This document shows, one piece after another, positions 1 through 9,100 of a DNA stretch of 54,944 nt; position 1 is the stretch's first letter, and the number at the start of each line of letters is the position of its first letter. The translations under genes were made by a program, and so were the position numbers. The DNA comes from Cryomorphaceae bacterium (lineage in GTDB: Bacteria > Bacteroidota > Bacteroidia > Flavobacteriales > Schleiferiaceae), in the NCBI GenBank assembly GCA_020832345.1, contig JAFIEY010000225.1:1-54944 (forward strand), written 5' to 3'. Below the pieces are notes generated by a model. The model was not told where the DNA came from, made no database searches, and was given only the letters and a program-made list of their open reading frames with translations.

Positions 1-141
1 AGTCTGCTCTAAAAAGTCCCTTTCTGCCAAAATCTTCCTTGTCGGTAGATTTTTGAATCCTCACTAACAGCTGGTTAGCTCCGGTTCAAAAATCCCCTCC
101 GCGTCGATTTTGATTGAAATCATCCTTTTTAGAGTGGACTC
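1..141 (+). repeat. MITE-like inverted-repeat element, copy A (long form)
   Basis: Long form of the dispersed element, cut by the window edge by one base. It begins with the left terminus (GAGTCTGCTCTAAAAAG minus its first G) and ends with the complement of GAGTCCACTCTAAAAAG. Inside are paired blocks: GATTTTTGAA near 58 with TTCAAAAATC near 86, around a core palindrome CTAAC-AGCTG-GTTAG near 64-78. The left flank lies outside the window, so no target duplication can be judged. Confidence 0.85.
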
Positions 142-150
142 TTTATTTGA

Positions 151-205
151 GGGTCCACTTCAAAAAGTCCCTTTCTGCCAAAATCTTCCTTTTTGTAGTG
201 GACTC
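151..205 (+). repeat. MITE-like element, copy B (55-bp form)
   Basis: Minimal form carrying only the left arm (AAAAAGTCCCTTTCTGCC and AAAATCTTCC) joined directly to the right terminus. It starts 9 bp after copy A. Flanks ATTTGA and ATTGAA agree only partly. Same length and structure as copy I at 44150. Confidence 0.7.
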
Positions 206-270
206 ATTGAAAAAGAATAAAGCGCATTAACGTCCACGCAGTATCCCGAAACCTCTTGCATTATCCAGAT

Positions 271-930
271 TCAAAAATTCGTTTGAATGCCCAACGCAAA
301 AAAACCACCACCCACCCGCAATGTTTCGCCAAATAAATCGCCAAAGGTGTTATACGCAATAGTGACATTGCTGCGGTCGCCATCGGAAATCTCCAGTCCT
401 AAACCCACCATTCCCCCAAAGCTTTTAAATGGAGCAGAATAGACCTTGTCATTGCCCAATAGCTCACCGTCTGAATGAAAGGCGTAATATCCTCCAAAAT
501 CTGTGAAAAAACGTATTGGGTAATCATTAAATACGTAATAGTTCTGATAAAATTTGCGAAAATATAGGGGAATATGATGCCTTACTCCATTGAAAGTATG
601 ATCTTCGTCATCTATAGAAAAACGCAATGTCTGAACCTGCGAATGTAGTCCTGAGCGTATATGTAGCGATTTCGTCAAAGCGTATCCGATTTCCAAGTTT
701 ATGTGTAATGCTCCGGTAAATTGGGTAAATCCGTTTTGCTTTATTTGATCTCCTAAAAATGTGTGAGCGGCAGAATTTCCGGTTCCAAATTGAATGGCCG
801 TAAAAAATCGTCTGAATTTTGTGGTATCACTATTTTCATCGTGGGATTGATTTTGCGCCTGCGAAATAATTGGGAAAACAAGTAAAAGTCCCAAGGTGTA
901 AAAGGATGCAAAAATGTGATTTCGTTTCAT
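271..930 (-). CDS. Predicted outer-membrane beta-barrel protein, function unknown
   Basis: A 219-aa protein starting at ATG 930. An N-terminal signal peptide is visible: Lys-Arg, a hydrophobic run (about residues 8-22), then a SQAQ cleavage region. The rest is rich in alternating aromatic and small residues (for example LHINLEIGYALTKSLHIRSG, and a C-terminal GGGFFALGIQTNF ending in Phe), as expected of a small outer-membrane barrel. I do not recognise a specific family. It is divergent from coaD and stands alone on its strand, with repeat copies A and B downstream. Function is open: it could be a porin-like or structural barrel. Confidence 0.6.
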   Translation of the reverse strand: MKRNHIFASFYTLGLLLVFPIISQAQNQSHDENSDTTKFRRFFTAIQFGTGNSAAHTFLGDQIKQNGFTQFTGALHINLEIGYALTKSLHIRSGLHSQVQTLRFSIDDEDHTFNGVRHHIPLYFRKFYQNYYVFNDYPIRFFTDFGGYYAFHSDGELLGNDKVYSAPFKSFGGMVGLGLEISDGDRSNVTIAYNTFGDLFGETLRVGGGFFALGIQTNF

Positions 931-1103
931 GGTAAAACTTATTTAGGCAGTATAACAAATGGAACATTCCTAATCTTTCCTCAATTACCCCAAATCTATA
1001 TCCGCCTTTTTCAGTACCTTCGCATCAATATTATTTTATTTGGACGGTCTTTTCAAAAAATTTATCCCCTAACAGTTGTTTCGGTGATTTTTGTCCTGCC
1101 GTT

Positions 1104-1111
1104 TATTTTTG
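1104..1111 (+). promoter_or_regulatory. -7 box TATTTTTG upstream of coaD
   Basis: Exact match to the Bacteroidota -7 consensus TAnnTTTG, 27 bp before the chosen coaD ATG (1138). No convincing -33 TTG at standard spacing. It lies inside the longer open frame starting at 916 and so supports the internal start. Confidence 0.4.
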
Positions 1112-1137
1112 CTATTTTAAACCTTTTTTTCCACCAC

Positions 1138-1614
1138 ATGAGCAATCGCATAGCTGTTTTTCCCGGTTCTTTTGACCCCATTACGCTCGGACATTTTGAT
1201 ATCGTTTCCCGAGCTTTGCCCCTTTTCGATAAAATCATTATCGCCATAGGTCAAAATGCTGCCAAAAATTATATGTTTACGCTCGAAGAAAGGATGGGGT
1301 TCATTAAAACGATTTTTGCCAATACCCCCAAAATTGAAGTTCATACATACAGTGGGCTTACCGTAAATTTTTGCAAAGAAGTGGGAGCGCAATTTTTACT
1401 TAGAGGACTCCGAAATCCGGCTGATTTTGAATTTGAAAAAGCAATTGCACAGGCAAATCGACAAATGGAAAAAGATATTGAAACGGTCTTTCTCCTCACC
1501 ACAGCCAGATATTCCTATATCAGTTCGAGTATTGTGCGCGACATCATACGGCACGGGGGAGATTATTCAGGTTTGGTGCCAGAAGGAATGAAATTTAACC
1601 CGACTTCAAAATAG
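1138..1614 (+). CDS. coaD: Phosphopantetheine adenylyltransferase
   Basis: Makes dephospho-CoA from 4'-phosphopantetheine and ATP, the fourth step of CoA synthesis, in the cytoplasm. The 158-aa length is normal for the family. The nucleotidyltransferase signature is intact: PGSFDPITLGH near the N-terminus (T16, H19) and the ISSSIVR motif near residue 128. The frame is open from 916, but ATG 1138 gives the standard CoaD N-terminus and the extra 74 codons are low-complexity with no homology that I recognise. The 3' end overlaps the converging NUDIX gene by 20 bp. Confidence 0.93.
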   Translation: MSNRIAVFPGSFDPITLGHFDIVSRALPLFDKIIIAIGQNAAKNYMFTLEERMGFIKTIFANTPKIEVHTYSGLTVNFCKEVGAQFLLRGLRNPADFEFEKAIAQANRQMEKDIETVFLLTTARYSYISSSIVRDIIRHGGDYSGLVPEGMKFNPTSK

Positions 1615-2209
1615 TTTTTGCCAAAATATCGCGAATGTTTTGAAAACTGTTTTTAATTCTCAATTCTATTTCCTTCTTATCCGAAACCCATTCCACCTGA
1701 GTTATCCCTTCCTCTGTTTGGGGTGTTAATAGGGCTCTATTAAATGCGTTCATTCGATACCAATAGGTTTTTTTGAGAATCCTCACACCGTGCAATTCAT
1801 AGGTGTGATAAGTGATGATGGGTTCTCCTTCCATAATTTCCAATCCTTCAATTCCACATTCTTCTTCCACTTCTCGCAACGCGGTTTGCTTCGAATTCTC
1901 CCCGGCTTCCATTTTTCCCTTTGGCAAATCCCACTTTCCCAACCGATGAATCATGAGTAAGCTATCCCCTTTATAGGTCACGATGCCACCGGCGGCTTCT
2001 ATCGTTGTAAAATGATTTTTAAAATCACTAAAAATATCGTCCTCCGAAGCGCCAAACACGCAATAATATATGGGAACTTCCGAAAACTTCAGTTGCTGAT
2101 AAACCTTATCCCACGGAAAATCTGGATAAAAATCCAAGGACTGATTGGCCTTTGGATCCAACTGAGAATTTATGCCTAATGTGGCGTTATTGATGTGAAC
2201 TTTGTACAT
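1595..2209 (-). CDS. NUDIX hydrolase
   Basis: A 204-aa protein with a complete Nudix box at residues 98-120 (G98, E104, R112-E113, E116-E117, G119), so it should hydrolyse a nucleoside diphosphate linked to some other group using Mg2+. The 70 residues before the NUDIX fold form a separate N-terminal region seen in many Bacteroidota homologues. Substrate cannot be read from sequence; the family includes ADP-ribose, Ap4A and oxidised-nucleotide hydrolases. It converges with coaD, and the two stop regions overlap by 20 bp. Confidence 0.85.
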   Translation of the reverse strand: MYKVHINNATLGINSQLDPKANQSLDFYPDFPWDKVYQQLKFSEVPIYYCVFGASEDDIFSDFKNHFTTIEAAGGIVTYKGDSLLMIHRLGKWDLPKGKMEAGENSKQTALREVEEECGIEGLEIMEGEPIITYHTYELHGVRILKKTYWYRMNAFNRALLTPQTEEGITQVEWVSDKKEIELRIKNSFQNIRDILAKTILKSG

Positions 2210-2313
2210 ATTTTTGCAAAAGGATTTACTGTCCTGATTTAAAAGTTTTAATTCGTTTTTTCAACCAATTCCCTGTCTTTCCCAACCCCTAGCCAGATTC
2301 AAGAAAAATAAAC

Positions 2314-2958
2314 ATGAAAATCATCAGCGAAGATACAGCCAGAAACACAGCGCATCATCTGTTAAAAATTCAGGCCATCAAATTACAACCCGGTGTACCC
2401 TTCACTTGGGCAAGTGGTTGGAAATCGCCTATTTATTGTGACAACCGAATGACTCTTTCCCATCCGGAGGTTCGGACTTATATTAAAAATCAGGTTGCCG
2501 ATGCAGTGGCCAAGCTGTACCCAACCACCGAAGTTATTGCTGGAGTGGCTACCGGCGCCATCGCTCTTGGTGCTCTGGTGGCGGATGCCCTAAACATCCC
2601 CTTTGTGTATGTCCGTCCCGAACCGAAATCCCATGGCCGGAAAAATCAAATTGAAGGCTACCTGCCAAAAGGAAAACGTGTAGTGGTTATCGAAGACTTA
2701 ATCAGTACGGGTAAAAGCAGTCTCCTCGCAGTAGATGCGCTCCGAAAAGAAGAGGCAAATGTTATGGGCATGCTGGCAATTTTCACGTATCAATTCGTCG
2801 TTGCCGAGCAAAACTTTAAAGAAGCCAATTGCCAGATCCACACCTTGTCTAATTACGAACACCTTATTGCCGAAGCCGCCAAACAAGATTACATTCTCGA
2901 AAGCGAAATGCAAACCCTTGAAAATTGGCGTTTAGCACCTGAAAATTGGGGCAAGTAA
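2314..2958 (+). CDS. pyrE: Orotate phosphoribosyltransferase
   Basis: Transfers phosphoribose from PRPP to orotate to make OMP in de novo pyrimidine synthesis. The 214-aa length matches the family. The PRPP-binding motif VVVIEDLISTGKSS is at about residues 123-136, and the substrate-binding N-terminal segment (SGWKSPIYCDNR) is present. The start ATG 2314 gives the usual N-terminal helix. It is divergent from the NUDIX gene, with a repeat (copy C) 36 bp after its stop. Confidence 0.93.
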   Translation: MKIISEDTARNTAHHLLKIQAIKLQPGVPFTWASGWKSPIYCDNRMTLSHPEVRTYIKNQVADAVAKLYPTTEVIAGVATGAIALGALVADALNIPFVYVRPEPKSHGRKNQIEGYLPKGKRVVVIEDLISTGKSSLLAVDALRKEEANVMGMLAIFTYQFVVAEQNFKEANCQIHTLSNYEHLIAEAAKQDYILESEMQTLENWRLAPENWGK

Positions 2959-2994
2959 TCGAGACCAAAACCCTTTTCCCTTAACTCAAAATGT

Positions 2995-3125
2995 GAGTCC
3001 ACTCTAAAAAGGATGATTTCAATCAAAATCGACGCGGAGTGGATTTTTGAACCGGAGCAAGTGAGGATTCAAAAATCTACCGACAAGGAAGATTTTGGCA
3101 GAAAGGGACTTTTTAGAGCAGACTC
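2995..3125 (-). repeat. MITE-like element, copy C (long form, inner palindrome deleted)
   Basis: Reverse orientation, beginning GAGTCCACTCTAAAAAG and ending with the complement of GAGTCTGCTCTAAAAAG. It is flanked by a perfect 6-bp direct repeat AAATGT (2989-2994 and 3126-3131). Compared with copy A it lacks about 11 bp at the centre, the CTAACCAGCTGTT palindrome, while the outer arms are kept. It sits just after the pyrE stop. Confidence 0.88.
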
Positions 3126-3172
3126 AAATGTATTATTTTTCACTACAAATTGGTTTGAGGAAAGTAATTATT

Positions 3173-3307
3173 GCGGCCACGCTAAAAAGGATAATTTCAA
3201 TCAAAATCGAGGGGATTTTTGAACCGGAGCTAACTAACTGTTAGTGAAGATTAAAAATTTACCAACAAGGAAGATTTTGGCTGAAAGGGACTTTTTGGAG
3301 CAGACCC
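3173..3307 (-). repeat. MITE-like element, copy D (diverged long form)
   Basis: Second long copy 47 bp after copy C. The termini are diverged (GCGGCCACGCTAAAAAGG and GGAGCAGACCC), but the interior matches well, including GATTTTTGAACCGGAGCTAA and AAGGAAGATTTTGGC. Flanks ATTATT and TTATTT share TTATT with a one-base shift. It is probably an older insertion than C. Confidence 0.78.
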
Positions 3308-3414
3308 TTATTTCAAGGGCAACAAAATACTTATGATAAAACCAAAAAAAAAGTGCGTCAAAAACCTCAACTTTGGTATATTCGCACCCTTATTCAGTAA
3401 AAAGAAAATATTGT

Positions 3415-5610
3415 ATGGCAACGCTGGAAAAAATCCGTAAACGCTCAACTTTACTCCTCATTACCATTGGTTTGGCAATGGGAGCCTTTATATTAACCGA
3501 CCTACTCGGATCGGGTGATTCATTACTACGTGGCAATCAGTTGCTCGTGGGAAAAATCGATAATCGCAGCATTGAACTGCCGGAGTTCAGTCAAATCATC
3601 GACGAACGCATCGAAGGCTATAAATCTCAATCCGGTGACATGGCCCTTGAAAATGTATCAAGAAAGCAGTTCGCCGACGTTGTTTGGGAAGAACTCATTC
3701 GCGAAGCAGTTCTTTTACGCGACCTAAAAAAGGTTGGAATTACCGTAAATGATGATGAACTTTACAACCGCATCATCAACAACTCAGAAATTCGTCAAGC
3801 CCCTGTTTTTAAAGATGAACTCAGCGGACAATTCAGTGAAGCTAAACTCCAAAACTACCTTTTGGAACTCCGCGAGCGCAGAAATGACAATGTGGAGGCC
3901 CGTCAATTCTGGAATCAATGGAAAACCTTTGAAAAAAGTATCGCTGATGAAGCACTTAAAAACAAATACGAAACTGCCATCACTCTTGGACTTTACAAGC
4001 CTGAAGCACTCGCAAAATTCAACTTTCACCTAACAAATAGGTCGAGGAGCTTGGATCTTGTCCCTATTTTGTATTCCAGCATTGAAGATGATAAGGTCAC
4101 CGTAACAGAAGCCGACTTAAAAAAATATTACAAAGAAAACAAAAGTGATTTTGCCATCGATGAAGGCTACAGAAATTTTGAATTTGTATCCATCGAAGTT
4201 GCGCCAAGTCAAGAAGATCGCCAGGCGGTCATCGATGAGTTAATGAAATTTACCGAACCCCAAATCGTTTTCAACCAAAGAACCAGAGAAAACGACACCA
4301 TTCCCGCTTTTTCTGATGCCGTTGACGATTCAGTCTATGTCGCCATGCGCAGCGATTTGCCAATGGATATGAAATATTATCGCGAAGCCTCCGGATTCAA
4401 CCTCGAGTTTGATTCCATAGTATTTTACGGAAAAGTAGGCGATGTTTTTGGCCCATACGAAGACAAAGATGGTTATATCAAACTTAGTAAAGTAAGCGAA
4501 ACTGCCTTTCTTCCGGATTCTGTTAAAGCCCGTCACATCCTTATTTCCTTTCAGGGCGCCGAGCGTTCCGAAGCCACACGCACATTCCCCGAAGCAAAAG
4601 AATTAGCCGACAGCATTTTGGAAGTATTGCAAAACGACCGTTCTCTTTTTGATTCCTATTCAACCGAAAACAACGACGATCCCACTGCCGCAACAAATGG
4701 TGGCGACCTGGGATGGTTTACCGATCGGGTTATGACCCCAAAATTCTCCAACTTTTGCTTTACCAATCGGGTTGGTGATCTCGGATTGGTGCAAACCGAA
4801 TTTGGATTTCACATCATCGAAATCACCGGACAAGAAGGAAGTACCAAAGGTGTTCGCGTAGCGAGTATTGCCCGTGAGCTTATCATCAGTGAACAAACCG
4901 ATAACGAAATTTACAACAAAATTTCAAAAATTGCCGAGTCAGCTGGAGACCCGGAAAAATTTCAGGAAATGGCACAATCTTTAGGTGCGCAAATCCGTAC
5001 GGCCAACAATGTACACATCTTTGACGAAAACATCATCGGTTTGGGACGTGAACGCGATATAGTTCGCTGGGTTTTCGATAAAGATCGCAAAGTTGGTGAT
5101 GTAATGTTGCACCGCTCCAATGAAAACAGCTATGTAGCCGTTCACCTTACCGATAAAGTTGATGGCGACTACGAACCTTTCGAATTGGTTCGTGAAGATA
5201 TAGAGGATAAAGTCTTTAACCAGAAAAAGGCCGCTTACATCAAGGAATTATTGCAGCCACTTATCGAAAGCCACGGAAATGATTTGAACGCCATTGCCCA
5301 AGCGATGAACGCCACTTCATCTAATGTAACCGTAGTTTTTTCGCAAAACAATATCGATCGCGCCGGACAAGAACCCAAAGTAGTTGGCGCCATTCACGGC
5401 ATTCCAGAAAACACCCCCTCCATCCTAGTGGGCGATGTGGGCGTGTATGTTGCCCTAGTAGCTTCTACAACAGAAGCGCCTGACCAAGGTGTTTACGACG
5501 ACGAGAAGCAAGCTTATATAGATAATATCCGCGGCAAAGTTCCCAACGGCATCATCACCAGCAAACGCGAAAATGCCAAGATAAAAGACAACCGTCACAA
5601 ATTCTTTTAG
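3415..5610 (+). CDS. Peptidylprolyl isomerase, PpiD/SurA-type folding factor
   Basis: Membrane-anchored periplasmic chaperone that helps envelope and outer-membrane proteins fold. From ATG 3415 the protein is 731 aa: one N-terminal transmembrane helix (about residues 12-30), a SurA-N-like helical region (about 45-220), then a parvulin (PPIC) domain at about 370-470 starting at VKARHILIS and containing GGDLGWF and EFGFHIIEI. The frame opens at 3373, but ATG 3415 gives the conserved MATLEKIR start. A possible promoter (TATATTCG) lies just upstream. A strong hairpin terminator follows, so it is probably monocistronic. Confidence 0.85.
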   Translation: MATLEKIRKRSTLLLITIGLAMGAFILTDLLGSGDSLLRGNQLLVGKIDNRSIELPEFSQIIDERIEGYKSQSGDMALENVSRKQFADVVWEELIREAVLLRDLKKVGITVNDDELYNRIINNSEIRQAPVFKDELSGQFSEAKLQNYLLELRERRNDNVEARQFWNQWKTFEKSIADEALKNKYETAITLGLYKPEALAKFNFHLTNRSRSLDLVPILYSSIEDDKVTVTEADLKKYYKENKSDFAIDEGYRNFEFVSIEVAPSQEDRQAVIDELMKFTEPQIVFNQRTRENDTIPAFSDAVDDSVYVAMRSDLPMDMKYYREASGFNLEFDSIVFYGKVGDVFGPYEDKDGYIKLSKVSETAFLPDSVKARHILISFQGAERSEATRTFPEAKELADSILEVLQNDRSLFDSYSTENNDDPTAATNGGDLGWFTDRVMTPKFSNFCFTNRVGDLGLVQTEFGFHIIEITGQEGSTKGVRVASIARELIISEQTDNEIYNKISKIAESAGDPEKFQEMAQSLGAQIRTANNVHIFDENIIGLGRERDIVRWVFDKDRKVGDVMLHRSNENSYVAVHLTDKVDGDYEPFELVREDIEDKVFNQKKAAYIKELLQPLIESHGNDLNAIAQAMNATSSNVTVVFSQNNIDRAGQEPKVVGAIHGIPENTPSILVGDVGVYVALVASTTEAPDQGVYDDEKQAYIDNIRGKVPNGIITSKRENAKIKDNRHKFF

Positions 5611-5628
5611 ACTTAAAAGCTGAATAGA

Positions 5629-5659
5629 CAAAAAAGCCTCCCGAAAAGGAGGCTTTTTT
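5629..5659 (+). terminator. Rho-independent terminator after the PpiD-type gene
   Basis: Stem GCCTCC/GGAGGC (5636-5641 with 5648-5653) with a 6-nt loop, followed by six T. A matching A-run lies on the left side, so it could also work on the minus strand. Confidence 0.85.
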
Positions 5660-5811
5660 ATTGGTCCTAAACAAAATACGATTCCTTTGGCTTCTTTGGG
5701 ACAACAACGGTAACTGCATAAAAAAAGCAAATTGAATATTTGAGAAGAACCAGTTTAGTCCAAATCCCCAGTAAATTCAAAAGTTGTACTGTATCTATTT
5801 ATTTTTTTGCG

Positions 5812-6008
5812 CCTGCCGCCCTATAAAAATATCAGACATAGTATAGATTTTTGTACAGGGCGTCACCGGGCCGTCCGCTTATAGCCGCAGTCACCGGGAC
5901 TACAGTGGATGGGGCGTACGGGGTCTGCCTCGTTCCTCTGCAGCCTCCGCCGCCCACACCACTGTAAGTCCCTTGTGCCTGCGGGCTATCGCTCCCGTCC
6001 CTGGCGCG
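5812..6008. other. G+C-rich folded intergenic element, possible structured RNA or dispersed Bacteroidota element
   Basis: Gene-free and compositionally foreign: I count 79 G+C in the 120 bases 5881-6000 (66%), well above the neighbouring genes. A first hairpin pairs GCCCTATAAAAAT (5818-5830) with ATTTTTGTACAGGGC (5847-5861). A second, long imperfect stem pairs 5880-5908 with 5959-5989 (TATAGCC with GGGCTA, GGGACTACAGTGG with CCACTGTAAGTCCC), and the intervening loop folds again. The outer framing, CCGGGCCGTCCGCTT on the left and GCTCCCGTCCCTGGCGCG on the right, resembles short G+C-rich intergenic elements I remember from many Bacteroidota genomes whose role is unknown. No convincing protein is encoded in it. 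Confidence 0.6.
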
Positions 6009-6065
6009 AGATTACGCACCTTCGATACTTTGCGGTTATTTGCCAAATAAAACTATTGTCAAACC

Positions 6066-6106
6066 AAAAAAAAACTGCCCCCGGATTTCATCTCCAGAGG
6101 CAGTTT
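6066..6106 (-). terminator. Terminator after the 1936-aa secreted protein
   Basis: Read on the minus strand: AAACTGCC plus CTGGA pair with TCCGG plus GGCAGTTT across a GATGAAA loop, followed by a run of T. It ends 25 bp beyond the stop of the minus-strand gene. Confidence 0.75.
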
Positions 6107-6130
6107 GATGGTCGTAAGTTTGTCACTTAA

Positions 6131-9100
6131 CTATTTTCCAATTACCACTCTTCGTGTAATAATTCCATCACGGTTATTTATTCGGAGCATATATGCACCC
6201 GAGGCCAAATCACCGCGATCGAAAGTTTTACTGTAAGTGCCACTAAAGGTTTTCTTGTGTTCCATCCAAACGACCTTTCCACTGAGGTCCAAAAGTTGAA
6301 TGGTTACATCATCCACAGTGTTTTGCTCAAATGTAAGCGTAAAAACACCTTGATTTGGATTGGGGAATACCTTGAGACTAGCGGCTAAACCATGTGTGTT
6401 GACAGAAACATTTTCAGCCCATACCCACTGGCAGGTTGTATCGTTTCCACAAAGACCGTAGGCAACGAGACACACCTCAAAGCTGTCCGTGCGGGGAAAT
6501 TGGTAACTGACAGTATCGGTATTAAACGTAAGTGTATCTATAAACCAGTTCACACTATCAGCATTGTGGCTCGTGTTATAGAAGTTAACCGTATGACTTA
6601 CTTCATCGAAATCAAATGAGGCTACAATGGAATCACTTGCAGGTGTGGGCGAAACTGGTGTCCTGATATCAGAGCATGATTCAGACCCGTAATGCACCAA
6701 ACCTTTCCAGCTTCTCGGTGAAAGGGTAGAGCCAAAAAGTCCAGCTTTTGTTACCCCCGTCAGAATTTCCAGGTCGGCATTGGAGCCGAGACTAGAGCCT
6801 AATGGATTTCCTGAAGCATAACTGATATTTCCGGTAATCGGTTGAATATAGATTCCGTATTCTTGACCTGCCGCAAGGAATAGTGGTGTGGACAGGTTAA
6901 ATTTCACCGGGGTTGCTGCTCCCTGTAAATTCACGTTTTGAACAGTTTCAACCAATGTCCAAGAACCCGAATTATTTTCATGTCCTTGAAGCGAACCTAC
7001 CTTATAATAAACCGCAACATCCGTCATTCCGATACTGGCACCATACATGGTAAAACCGGTGATGGAAAGGGAAGTAAATATATCTAAGTCAAACATATTC
7101 CCTCCATTTCCAGTTTGCACATTCCCGGTTGCAGTAGAAGCCAAACTATCTTTGAGGTCACTGTATGCGAGATAATATGTAAGTCCACCTGCCGTCGGCA
7201 CGTTTATAGAATCACCAATATGAAAGGGTGTTCCACCCGTGGCCACATCATACCAGTTGTAGATTAAATTGGGGAAAGATCTTCCTTTGACATACATGGA
7301 ATCTGTTCCCGGACAAAAGAATGCATCTTCAGCATCGGGTTGGAATGGGATTACTACCATGCTGTCCAAACGCAAGGTGTCATTTGAAGTGAGTTGATCA
7401 CCGGGCAAACTGGTAAATGCTTCCACTGAGACCCAGCCTCCCCAATAAGAATTAAAAGTACCGACCACAACGGTATCAACCTCATTTTCGAGCAAATTGC
7501 CAGTATAAGTAAAGTTGATGATTTGATTGTAATCACCAGATAAATTAACCGTAATGGGCATACTGGTAATGGGGTTAAATCCATTATTTCGGATTTCCAC
7601 AATCACTTGCATGGTACTGTCACCACACTGCATATCCTCAGGAGAAATAATGCTTACCATCTCAGCGTCATCTTCAATGGGCACGCATATTTCGATGGGT
7701 TGTGACCAGTCGCTGTAGCCACCGGAAGGACATTTTTCGCGAATGAATACACAGACACATTCTCCCATCGGAAGATTGGGTAGTTGATAATTTGAGCTTG
7801 AGGTAACTACAGAGTCCAAATTTCCAAAACCTGAACCCGGCGTAAATCCACAAACATCCCATTCAACTTGCCATTCATTTACGGGTGCAACACTAGTCCA
7901 AGACAAGGCTGAACCGCCAGGAAATAAGGTGTCAATTGTAATATCATACGCGCCTGAACAAGGCAATGGATCAAACTGGAATACACCGGGATCTGGTGTA
8001 GTTGTTCTTGCCACACCTTCAATATCCGTAGGAACATCTCCTAAAACATTAGCACCAACACCTTTCACGGCGCCAACCGTAGGGCGATAGGCATCATTTC
8101 CCGTTCCCCCTACAAATACCGGATCGGCTTCCAGTCCGTTTGGATCAAATCCGTTAGATTGCCAGTCGGCAAAATCCGTAATGTCTGATCCGTGATACCC
8201 AAATGTCATGGCACTGGGATCCGGAGTATGGAATACGTTGTTGTCATAGTCAATCGACGCTCCTGCATTGAGCATGTGGATGTAATAACCTGGAGCTGAA
8301 GATCTGTCAAGGTAGAAAATATTGTTTTTTACCTCAAAATTATTTTGCGCACCCGAGAAGTACATCAACCGGGTTGCAGAAGATGAGGACGCGTTAGGTT
8401 GATCTAAAATCACCGTATTGTGGTAAAATTTCCAATGATCATTTAAAGCACCAAGTATATAAAGCAAATAAATGGTTCCCCCGTTATTGATGTTGTAAAA
8501 GAGGTTATTGGCGAAAATACTCGGACTAGCTGCCGTTGCGGTTGCACTCGACATATACAAGGGATAAGCTGCGTTGGTCGTAGTGGTATTCTGGGTGCTA
8601 TTGTCGTGGATACGGTTATTGATGACCTGACAGCCAGCATTTCCCTGTGTTAGGAAGATACCGTAGAAAGTGGACAAGGTTGTCCTGCCTCCTCTGGAAA
8701 TATCATTTCCATCAATGACCAAACTATCTTGCGAACGCAAATACATTCCGTAGAAATAAAAATCCTCAAACGTTGAGTTGATAACTTTATTACCCACATT
8801 TCGTTGTGCCGAACTCACACCACTCATGGTGATTCCATAATAACCTCCAATATGAACATTGTTTTCAAAGGTATTGTAGTTACCAATATCACCACCTAAG
8901 GTTCCCGAAGTTGGGCTACCACTCATGACCACATTTGAAAAGTTGAGGGATGTTGAGTTGTCATCCGTTTCAAAATGGCAATTTTTAAAGGTGTTGTGAT
9001 TTGCATCATTTGACACAGTCATTACCCAACCAAAAGAAGCGCCATTGGCTTCTACTCGTAAACTATCAATGGTTAAATAATCTGTTCCATTTATGGCGAG

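Noticed and set aside
916-1137. N-terminal extension of coaD
   Set aside because: The true family N-terminus begins at 1138, and a -7 box lies inside the extension.
3013-3222. A 69-aa open frame across the repeats C and D
   Set aside because: It is read entirely from the repeat elements and has no promoter-like start or known similarity; the open frame follows from the repeat sequence.
5909-6130. Open frame in the G+C-rich element
   Set aside because: The reading follows hairpin-forming DNA with high G+C and has no codon pattern like the neighbours; treated as non-coding.
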